A stretch of DNA of 54,403 nucleotides, taken from the NCBI RefSeq assembly GCF_014705605.1, contig NZ_JACXIZ010000005.1, positions 1 to 54,403 on the forward strand, written 5' to 3'. The DNA comes from Paenibacillus sabuli (GTDB taxonomy: Bacteria > Bacillota > Bacilli > Paenibacillales > Paenibacillaceae). Below the pieces are notes generated by a model. The model did no database searches and was not told where the DNA came from. It saw only the letters and a list, made by a program, of their open reading frames with translations. The position numbers were made by a program, and so were the translations under genes. Below, one piece after another: positions 40,679 to 49,500 of this stretch. Each line of letters begins with the position of its first letter. The stretch's first letter is position 1.

Positions 40679-41356
40679 GTGATTACAATTCCACGAACGG
40701 AAGAAGAAAATAAACGTGTACGAGAGGCACAGCGCATAAGCATCCTGGAAGCGGCGAAAGACATCTTTGCCCGCAAAGGATGGTCGACGACCATTACAGA
40801 TATTGCCTCTGCTGCTAGCATAAGTCCAGGATTGATTTATCATTATTTTGCGAACAAAGAAGCTATTTTTTGTGAGCTGTTAGGTCAAACGATCCAATCT
40901 GATTTGGATATATTCCAGCAGCTCATGCAATCCGGAGATACGGCTGCGCAGCGTCTGGAAGTGTTGATCTCCACCATGCTCAAATTCAGGCAGGATCAAA
41001 TTAAACGATTCGGAATCACTGTGCAGGCTGCGAAGGAAACATCGTCGTCCGGCAACGAGCTTGAAATCATGCGGAGGATTTTTAAAAATCTAAAAAGCGA
41101 TGATGCGAATGCCAAGGACTTGCAGGAACTGATGATGAAACGAATGCAGACCATACATGAGATTGTATTGCAATTGATTGTTGAGGGCCAAAAAAACGGA
41201 GAATTTGCTTCAGACCCGCCTCCCAAATTGGCCTTGATGATCTTCCAATCGATCCAAGGCTTAACGACGCTTGCACTCGACAAGCCAGAAGAATATGAAC
41301 AACATTATCCATATACAGAGATCATCATGCGGATGCTGTATAGTAGAAACATGTAG
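40679..41356 (+). CDS. TetR-family transcriptional regulator (225 aa)
   Basis: The N-terminal helix-turn-helix is typical: ISILEAAKDIFARKGWSTTI, TDIASAASISPGLIYHYFAN and KEAIFCELL. An all-helical ligand domain follows. It shares promoter and operator sequences with the OYE operon upstream, so it probably represses that operon and itself. The start is uncertain: GTG 40679 gives this frame but has no ribosome site, and GGGGTGAT (40676-40683) itself looks like one, which would point to ATT 40688. No clear terminator follows. 41357-41470 holds nothing recognised. Confidence 0.88.
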   Translation: MITIPRTEEENKRVREAQRISILEAAKDIFARKGWSTTITDIASAASISPGLIYHYFANKEAIFCELLGQTIQSDLDIFQQLMQSGDTAAQRLEVLISTMLKFRQDQIKRFGITVQAAKETSSSGNELEIMRRIFKNLKSDDANAKDLQELMMKRMQTIHEIVLQLIVEGQKNGEFASDPPPKLALMIFQSIQGLTTLALDKPEEYEQHYPYTEIIMRMLYSRNM

Positions 41357-41470
41357 GGAATGGTTAACAAGGGCCGTTATGCTTTTCAAAAAAGGTAGAC
41401 GCCTCAAATTATAAAATGCGTTTCATATTTTCGGCGGGACTAAATTTCTTATGCTTATGTTTTGGAGGCC

Positions 41471-41667
41471 GCGGCGGGCTAGCGCGAACTGTAAAAGTAC
41501 AGTAGAATGAATCGAAAAAATGAGTAGAGGATGCTGAACTGCAAAAATACAGTATATTTCTCTGGTTTCAGCCAATTTGGCGCCGAGAGGCCATTTTATA
41601 CTGTATTTTTGCTGTTCGTAAAGCGAATTCTGGAGAAACTGACGATTTGAACTGCACTTTTGCAGTT
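41471..41667. repeat. hairpin-rich ACTGYA repeat element, copy 2
   Basis: Second copy of the 197-bp element at 35244-35440, in the same orientation, 6227 bp away. It has the same set of small palindromes, with changes that partly break them (GTAAAAGTACAG, TTTTTGCTGTT). Homology continues through 41794 into the HAD remnant. Confidence 0.9.
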
Positions 41668-41793
41668 GAGCATACAGCTCAGCATGGTGGAGTCAGTCGA
41701 ACCCGCCCTCTAGTCGAAACGGCTGGAACGACGTCGCCTTCGGGCGCCCAATTTCGCTTCAAATGACGCAGAGCACGAAAGGAGGTAGGCGCC

Positions 41794-41992
41794 ATGAAGC
41801 CGCAGCTTGTATTGGACGTGGCCGGCGATCTATCGCCGCGCCGCCGCGGGCCTGCGCCCGGGGCCGGTCGTCTATGTGGACGACCGGCCGCGCAATCTGG
41901 CGCCCGCCGCCGCGCTCGGCTCGACGACGGTGCTGGCGGAGTCGGACGAGGCGTGGATCGGCCGGGTAGATCGGTTGCTTGCGGAAGGTTAG
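41794..41992 (+). pseudogene. HAD hydrolase pseudogene with internal 383-bp deletion
   Basis: The first 34 bp (ATG AAG CCG CAG...) equal 35630-35663, and 41828-41992 match 36047-36211. The missing middle (383 bp) is bounded in the intact gene by the direct repeat GCCGGCG (35657 and 36040), which survives once here at 41821-41827. The deletion length is not a multiple of three, so motif IV (VVYVDDRPRNLAPAA) is in another frame than the start codon. No functional product is expected. Confidence 0.92.
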
Positions 41993-42136
41993 CCACTTGG
42001 AGGAGGCGATAACGGCACACTCGGTACAAGGGTCAGCGGAGGCAATCGCGATTGGAAGAGTTGGATGTGACAAGCAGGACTTGGCGCAGCAATCACGAAT
42101 TCACCTTGATAAGAACCACGGCTAAGGGAGGAACTC

Positions 42137-45100
42137 ATGGTGTTGCGAAGGGGCGTGAAACCCAAAACCGCTGCGTATTTTGCACTTGGGCTACTGATCC
42201 TGGGCGCGGCGGCATGGCTCGTCCAGTCACAGCAGTCTCTGCTTTCGATAAGGGGGCAGGGGCCTGCTGCGGTCGATGGTGTGCTGGATTTGACCGAATG
42301 GGATTTCGAGCGCGACGGTGTGGTCAGTCTCGGGGGAGAATGGGAATTGTACTGGAATGCCCTGCTGAACGAGAAGGATATCGCCGATCCGACTGCGATA
42401 CCCCGCTCCGCGATTGTGACTGTGCCGAATGTATGGTCGGGCTACGTCATCGAGGGCAGAGCGCTGCCCGGGTTCGGCTACGCCACCTATCGGTTGACGA
42501 TCAAGCTGAATGAAGCCGGGCAAAAGCTGGCTCTTAAAATCCCTACGCTGTCAACCTCATGCACGGTCATCGTGGACGGACGAACGCTCGCGCGATGTGG
42601 ACAAGTGGCCGATCGTCCACAGGATGCCGAAGCCCGATACGCTCCGCAGATTGTCCGTTTCGATGCCCCTAACGAGCAGTTCGATGTCCTTGTTCAACTT
42701 TCCAACTATTTATATAATAGCGGCGGAATGTGGTATAAGCTCGATCTGGGGACGGAATCCCGGATCGAGGCGTTCCATGATATCGGTCTCAGCCTGGATA
42801 TGATGATGTTTGGCACGTTTATGTTCATGGGGCTGCACCATGTCTTCATTTATTTTCAGAGGAAAAAGGGAATGTCGGCCCTTTTGTTCGGTATCGGATG
42901 CTTAATTGGAGCGGTTCGGCTGTTATTTGCCGGCGAATGGTTTATTCTCAAGCTGTTCCCGAACACGAGCATTTCCGTGATTGCCACAATCGGCTATTTG
43001 ACCTACTACTGCGGCGTGACCGTCTTTGTCTGGTACTTGCGCAGACTGTATCCGGAGGAGCTGCCGAAGCGGATTGCGCAGGCAGTGACCCTGGTTTCCG
43101 GGGCGTTTGTGGTTTCGGCTTTGTTTGCGCCTGTTTACGTGAATTCGGATCTCATTGTGTATTATCACTTCTTTATGGTCCTGCTCCTCCTCTTGCTGCT
43201 AAGGGCTGCCTGGCTGGCTGTTCGACGTCGGCGGGACGGCGCCAAATGGCAAGTGTTTGGCATTGCGTTTTTTATAGGAATGTTCGTGCTGGATATCGGA
43301 GTGACGACCTTCTACTTTTCTACGAACGGACAGCACACGCTCCTCTCCTATATCTTGAACCGCCAGCTCGTTTTGCTCGGCTTGTTCGTGCTCGTCTTTA
43401 TCCAGTCCGTCATTTTGTCCAAGCGTTATTCCTCCGCCTTCCGCACGATTGAATTGATGTCGGAAAAGCTGGTCGCGCAAAACAAAATGAAGGACGATTT
43501 CCTGGTCAATACGTCGCATGAATTGATTACGCCGCTCCACGGCGTCATGAATATATCCCAGTCGATGCTGGAAGGTACAAGAGGGCATCTGAATGCCGGA
43601 CAGAAGCATGACTTGTCGGTTATCGTATCGGTGTCGCGCAGGCTGAGCAATCTCGTTCACGATATTTTGGACTTTACCAAATTAAAATACAATGATATCG
43701 TGCTTCATCAACGAAGCGTATCGCTGCCCGCGATGATCCGGAACAACCAGGAAGTGTTCCGGCATCTGATCGGCGACAAGCCGATTCGTCTTGAGCTGCG
43801 GATGCCCGATGAGCTGCCGATGGTCATAGCGGACGAAAATCGGTTGCAGCAAATTTTGTACAATCTGATCGGCAATGCGATCAAGTTTACGGCAGAAGGC
43901 TCGATCGTGGTGGCTGCGACGGTCGCAGAGCCTATGCTGGAGGTGCGGGTGAGCGATACCGGCATCGGCATTCCGACGGAGAAGCAGCAGATTATTTTTC
44001 AATCGTTCGAGCAGGTCGGCTCTCCTGTGTCGATCGAATACGGAGGAGCCGGTCTAGGGCTGTCCATCTCGAAGCGACTGGTCGAATTGAACGGCGGCGA
44101 ATTGAGCGTCGAATCGGAGCCGGGCAAGGGCTCTACGTTTATCTTTACGATACCGATCAGCGAAGCTGCGAGAGTAAGGAATGAGACTGACGCCTTTCCG
44201 GTGGAGCGGGAGAGGCTGTCGCTGACCGACACGCCGCGACCTGCAGGGACGGAAGAGGAGAATTATGTCAACACGATTCTATCCGTCGACGACGATTCCA
44301 CCAACCAGCAGGTGATTGTCAATATTTTGGCAGGCGAGCGATATCGTATCGTAACAGCCGGCAGCGGCGAAGAGGCGCTGCGACTGTTGGCGCAGTCGGA
44401 TTCGTTCGATTTGCTCATTCTTGATGTGATGATGCCGGGTATGAGCGGTTACGAGACGACACGTAAAATCAGGGAGCGGCAAAGCTTGACCGAGCTCCCC
44501 ATTCTTCTCGTCACCGTCAGGAACAGCCGAGAGGATATGCTTGGCGGATTCTCTGCCGGGGCGAACGATTTTTTGCACAAGCCGTTTCATGCGTATGAAC
44601 TCAGAGCAAGGGTCAGGACATTGTTGGAAATGAAGAACGCAGCCGCGTTGGCCGTGCAATCGGAGATGGATTTTTTGCGGGCGCAAATCAAGCCTCATTT
44701 TTTGTATAATGCTTTAAGCACGATCATTGGCATATGTCCGCGCGATCCGAAAGAAGCCAGCAGACTGCTGAAGAAGCTCAGCTTTTTTTTGCGGGGCAGC
44801 TTTGATTTCCATAATCACGAAAAATTTTTTTCCATTCGCAAAGAGCTTGAGCTGGTGGAGGCGTATTGCTTGATCGAGAAAGCGCGTTTCAAGGAAAGGC
44901 TGCGCATTATCTATGATATAGACGATACAATACAAACCACGATCCCGCCGCTGACCATTCAACCTCTGGTGGAGAATGCCATTCGGCACGGTGTGACCAA
45001 GCGGATGGACGGCGGAACGGTCACGATCACGGCAAAACGACGGGAGAACGAGATTGAAATTACCGTGGAGGACGACGGGGTAGGCATCAAGGAGGAGCGG

Positions 45101-45292
45101 GTGCCCGAGTTACTTGCCGAATATCGGGAACAACGAGGCGTTGGCTTGTATAATATCGATCAGCGCTTGAAAAAAACGTATGGCGCAGGCTTGCGCATAG
45201 TCAGCGCCGAAGGACGAGGAACGGCGGTGTCGCTCTGTATTCCAATGGATGACGAGGTGATTTCGACGCATGTTGAACGTTTTGGTCATTGA
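42137..45292 (+). CDS. 7TMR-DISM hybrid sensor with two histidine-kinase modules (1051 aa)
   Basis: Order of domains: membrane helix near 13-30; extracellular jelly-roll (DISM type) 31-205; seven membrane helices about 215-430; HisKA with H461 (NTSHELITPLHGVM); ATPase with NLIGNAIKF, DTGIGIP and GGAGLGLS; receiver with D763 (LLILDVMMPGMSG); then a second, LytS/YesM-type kinase with H854 (QIKPHFLYNALSTI) and its own ATPase (PLVENAIRHG, GVGLYNIDQRL). GGGAGG precedes ATG 42137. It overlaps the response regulator gene by 23 bp, so the pair forms a system. A 117-bp fragment of this gene lies at 37949. The ligand is probably a carbohydrate, as for other DISM domains (inference). Confidence 0.95.
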   Translation: MVLRRGVKPKTAAYFALGLLILGAAAWLVQSQQSLLSIRGQGPAAVDGVLDLTEWDFERDGVVSLGGEWELYWNALLNEKDIADPTAIPRSAIVTVPNVWSGYVIEGRALPGFGYATYRLTIKLNEAGQKLALKIPTLSTSCTVIVDGRTLARCGQVADRPQDAEARYAPQIVRFDAPNEQFDVLVQLSNYLYNSGGMWYKLDLGTESRIEAFHDIGLSLDMMMFGTFMFMGLHHVFIYFQRKKGMSALLFGIGCLIGAVRLLFAGEWFILKLFPNTSISVIATIGYLTYYCGVTVFVWYLRRLYPEELPKRIAQAVTLVSGAFVVSALFAPVYVNSDLIVYYHFFMVLLLLLLLRAAWLAVRRRRDGAKWQVFGIAFFIGMFVLDIGVTTFYFSTNGQHTLLSYILNRQLVLLGLFVLVFIQSVILSKRYSSAFRTIELMSEKLVAQNKMKDDFLVNTSHELITPLHGVMNISQSMLEGTRGHLNAGQKHDLSVIVSVSRRLSNLVHDILDFTKLKYNDIVLHQRSVSLPAMIRNNQEVFRHLIGDKPIRLELRMPDELPMVIADENRLQQILYNLIGNAIKFTAEGSIVVAATVAEPMLEVRVSDTGIGIPTEKQQIIFQSFEQVGSPVSIEYGGAGLGLSISKRLVELNGGELSVESEPGKGSTFIFTIPISEAARVRNETDAFPVERERLSLTDTPRPAGTEEENYVNTILSVDDDSTNQQVIVNILAGERYRIVTAGSGEEALRLLAQSDSFDLLILDVMMPGMSGYETTRKIRERQSLTELPILLVTVRNSREDMLGGFSAGANDFLHKPFHAYELRARVRTLLEMKNAAALAVQSEMDFLRAQIKPHFLYNALSTIIGICPRDPKEASRLLKKLSFFLRGSFDFHNHEKFFSIRKELELVEAYCLIEKARFKERLRIIYDIDDTIQTTIPPLTIQPLVENAIRHGVTKRMDGGTVTITAKRRENEIEITVEDDGVGIKEERVPELLAEYREQRGVGLYNIDQRLKKTYGAGLRIVSAEGRGTAVSLCIPMDDEVISTHVERFGH

Positions 45293-46409
45293 CGACGAAC
45301 GCAGCGCACTGGATGCGCTGCTGGACGAGATGAATGAGTTTGACGAGATTGCAGTTGCGGGGGCTTTCACCAACATCATGGAAGCCTTGGAATGGATCAA
45401 GGAAGCTCACTTGCGTGTCGATGTCGTGTTCCTGGACATCGAGATGCCTGGCATGAATGGTCTCGAGGCGGCACAACGCATCGTGGAGCTTGATGCCTCG
45501 ATTGATATCGTGTTTATAACCGCGTATGACCAGTATGCGTTAGAGGCGTTCGAAGTGAGCGCCGTCGATTATTTACTGAAGCCGGTCATGACCGAACGAT
45601 TGGCCAAGACGATCAGGGGGAGGCAGCTTGCGCACCGCCGATCTGACGAGGAACGCAAGAGTCAGAGAGGGAGTCGGCTCAGCATCACGTGCTTTGGGAT
45701 CTTCCAACTGCGAATGGGGGAGATTGGCACGCAGATTGTGAAATGGCGCACGAACAAGACGAAAGAGCTGTTTGCTTATTTTGTACATTTCAGAGAAGGC
45801 GAGCTGCATAAGGCGCACATTATCCGGGATGTGTTCGCCGAACTGGATGAGCACCGCGCGTATGCGACCCTTCATACAGGCGTGTACTATATTCGTAAAA
45901 TGATCAGGAATTATGGGCTTGATTCATGCATGCAGTTGAATTATGCAAATGATTGTTATCATTTTGCGCTGAGCGGCGTTGCTCTTGATGTGGAAGCGTA
46001 TTGGCGTGCTGTCGACCGGGACAAGCCCGTCACCTTGTCTAACCATCGGGCTTGCGCGCGCGCAGCCGCCTTGTATCGCGGAGATTATATGGGCTCGTCC
46101 AATTATATATGGGCGCTGCCCGAGCAGCGTAAGCTTCGCCTTTCCTTTTTGGATTTAATCAGAAAATTAAGCGCCTTTTATTTCGCAGAAGGTTGGCTCG
46201 ATAAAGCGGTAGAGCTGCTGGAGGAAGCGGCGACGCATAGCCCGTTGCTGGAAGAAGGGCATGAGATGCTTCTGGATGCATATGGAAAGACAGGAGACTT
46301 TGATGCGCTAAGGCGTCATTTCGAACGGATGAAGGGGATGTTTCGGCAGGAGCTGGGCGTAGAGCCGGGGACAGCCGCAGAGGCCGTCTATCGGAGATGG
46401 CTGGAATAA
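45270..46409 (+). CDS. response regulator with SARP/BTAD-type output (379 aa)
   Basis: The receiver domain carries phospho-acceptor D56 (VVFLDIEMPGMNG) and K in VDYLLKPVMTERL. Residues about 138-235 look like an OmpR/SARP winged helix (ITCFGIFQLRMGE, TLHTGVYYIRKMI). Residues about 240-379 match a bacterial transcriptional activation domain built from TPR-like helices (LDVEAYWRAVD, then SPLLEEGHEMLLDAYGKTGD and RHFERMKGMFRQELGVEPG). GAGGTGAT gives the ribosome site for ATG 45270, inside the kinase gene end. The giant surface-protein gene 174 bp downstream is the most obvious target. Confidence 0.92.
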   Translation: MLNVLVIDDERSALDALLDEMNEFDEIAVAGAFTNIMEALEWIKEAHLRVDVVFLDIEMPGMNGLEAAQRIVELDASIDIVFITAYDQYALEAFEVSAVDYLLKPVMTERLAKTIRGRQLAHRRSDEERKSQRGSRLSITCFGIFQLRMGEIGTQIVKWRTNKTKELFAYFVHFREGELHKAHIIRDVFAELDEHRAYATLHTGVYYIRKMIRNYGLDSCMQLNYANDCYHFALSGVALDVEAYWRAVDRDKPVTLSNHRACARAAALYRGDYMGSSNYIWALPEQRKLRLSFLDLIRKLSAFYFAEGWLDKAVELLEEAATHSPLLEEGHEMLLDAYGKTGDFDALRRHFERMKGMFRQELGVEPGTAAEAVYRRWLE

Positions 46410-46582
46410 TGTCGATTTGAATCTCCATGTACCTCCCTGGGCCTCCCCGGCAGGAAGCCGGCAGACCTTTGTCCGCCAGGCGGTTGTCGAGAATTTGACA
46501 AGCGTCGGCATGCTACAATGGTCGGTGCCGGGAATAACGGGATGACGGTCCGTTTGGTCCGCGACGGGAGGAGAGTCTGAAC

Positions 46583-49500
46583 ATGAAAAAAAGGAACAAG
46601 CTCTGGATGACGTTTATGGCAACGTTGCTGCTGCTGGGAGTAGGCCTGCCGGCGCCTGCAGGGACGGTATCGGCATATGCGCCGGAGCTGCAGTGGCAGG
46701 AGGTATATGCTCCGAATGCGAGCGGGCAATGGTTCCATAAAGTCGTGTGGGCCGACGATCAATTCGTTGCCGTCGGTGCAGGCGGGAAGGCGCTGACTTC
46801 GCCGGACGGCGTGGTCTGGACGCAGCAGGCGACAGGCACGACCGCAGAGCTGACGGATCTGACATACGCCGGCGGCAAGTATGTCGGCGTTGGCTATGAC
46901 GGGACGGTGATTACATCGAATGACGGGGTGGATTGGTCCACTCAGCAGCTAGAGTCCGATTATGTGAATCCCCTAGCCACCTATTATTTGGGCAATGTGC
47001 TGTGGGATGGTTCGCGCTATATGGTTACGTCTTCCTACTCTACGTTATTTATATCCGCAGACTTGGAGAATTGGACAGAGCTGGAGGCTTCGAACAGCAA
47101 CAAGATCCTCTATGTGGATGGCCAATATTATAATGTGTATGCCAAGGACAACAAGGCGCTCATACAAAAATCGTCGAATGGCGGAGCAACCTGGGTCGAT
47201 GTGTACAATGCTGCCCCGGGCGTGCTGTACGACATTGCGTATGCGAATGGAACCTTTGTGGCGATTGGACGTTCTATGACGGGTTGGGACTTGAACGACA
47301 CGACAATCATTCTGACTTCGAATGACGGGGAGAATTGGAATGAACAGACGGAGATGCCCGATCGCATCCCAAGAAGCATTGCGTGGGTCAACGGCGAATT
47401 TATCCTCAGCGTCTCAATAGCGAATGAGAATCGAAGCGCCTTGCTCTACTCAAGCGATGCCGTAAACTGGACGGAGCATAGCACGGGCTTCGGGAGCGGG
47501 AGTGTCAAGAGCATCGCGTACGGTCCCGGCTACTACGTGGCGGTCGGGTACACGAGCGGCACCCAGGCGTTCTACCGTTCCGCAGTCGACCCGCTAGACA
47601 GCTTGCAGATCGGGGGAACGAGCGCTACACAGGTGTCCCTGCAATGGGATGCGCCTGTCGGGGCGAACGCCATTCGACTGGAGTACAAGTCGACAGGCGA
47701 CGGTATATCCGCCTGGGCGGAAGCGACGACGCTGGATGACCTCACGTTGACTTCGACTGCGGCGACCGTCTCCGGATTGCAGTCGGGGACCAGCTACGAC
47801 TTCCGCGTGCTGGCGATTGGCGGAACGAACGACGGGTATTCCAATGTCGCGACCGCCCAGACCGATGCTGTCCCGATTAACGATCTTACAGTCGAATCGG
47901 TTACGGCCGAAACGGCGGATCTAAGCTGGACGGCGGCTTCGCTTGCGACCGCTATTGCTGCCCAATATTCGGCAGATCATGGCGCGACATGGGAAGTCGC
48001 AAAGACAGAGAATACGTACATTAACCCGACTGCGGGCGGCGCGACGGTGACAGAGCTGACTCCCGGCACCTCCTACTTGTTTCGCTTGATTGTCACAGGC
48101 GGGGAGAATGCAGGGGAGTCGAATCATGCGGCAGAGACAACCCCGCACTTGCAAGTGACGGATCTGTCCAGCAATCCGTATTTCGGAAGCACGGCGACTA
48201 CCGTCGAGCTGTCGTGGACGCCGGCCATGAACGCCGATAGCGTTGCAGTCGAGCAGTCTCCCGGCGGGGAGGGCGCCTGGCAAACGGCTGAATTGTCAGG
48301 GCCGATCGCGCCGGATGCGGGCGCGGCCACAGTTACCGGCTTGGCGCCTGCCACAGCCTACGATTTTCGGCTGTCGGTCACCGGCGGGCATCACGAGGGG
48401 TATTCCAACGTGCTTGCGGTGACGACGAAGACGCTGACGATCTGGGATTTGGCGGCGGAGGCTGAAGGGAACGATATTCACTTAACCTGGACGCCTGTTC
48501 TTGATGCGAGCTCTGCGACTTTGGAAAAACTCGCGAGCGGACTCTGGCAAGATGTCGACACAGGCATTGACGCTTCGGCAGGAAGCTATACCTTTGTGGG
48601 GGAAACCCAGACCTCGTATGACCTGCGGCTTACTATCACTGGCGGGCAAAGCGCAGGGGCATCCAACCAGGTCAGAGTAGGCACAAGCCTTGACACCGAA
48701 TTTAAAATCGAGGGGTTTGATTCGACAAGCGCCTCCTTCAGTTGGGCAGAATTTCAGCAATATTATCCGAGGAGCGTGGCGTACCGCATAGTCGGTGCAG
48801 CAGACTGGGAGACGAAAACGTTGGCGACGAGCGCGCTGACGGCGACGGTATCCGGACTGGAGCCGCATACGGAATACGAATTCGCACTGTTCTCTACGGT
48901 CTTTTCGGCCTACTCGAATCGTGTCACGCTCACCACGCTGCCGGGGACGCATACGCTCGCGTATTCGACAGACGGCAACGGCAGCATCGATGGCGAGGCT
49001 GAGCAGACGATCGATCATGGAGCCGACGGCACGACGGTAACGGCTGTGCCTGATCCGGGCTATGTGTTCGTGCTGTGGAGCGACGATCTGACGACAGCTA
49101 GTCGAACGGACGAGGATGTCCAGGCTGATCTGAGCGTATCGGCCATCTTCGAGCCGGCGGACATCAGTGTCAGCTATGATGCCAAGGACGGGAACACCCC
49201 GACAAGCATGACGGCCCCGTTCGATTCCTTGCTGACCGAGCCGACAGCGCCGACCATGGTCGGTCATACGTTCGAGGGCTGGTACAAGGATGACGGGACT
49301 TTCCTGGAGGCATGGGATTTCGACAATGATCGCGTCCCGGCCACGAGTCTGACGCTGTATGCCAAATGGTCGCTTCTTTCGTACGCCGTGACGTTCGACA
49401 CGGCCGGAGGCAGCGCGATCGCGGGGCAGACGATTGATCACGGCGCGTATGCGGAGCGACCGAGCACGGACCCGACGAAGGAAGGGTACACGTTCGCCGG

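Noticed and set aside
46495-46519. TTGACA and TACAAT as a promoter for the giant surface-protein gene
   Set aside because: The spacer is only 13 bp; the -10 may be real, but this pair is not a standard promoter.
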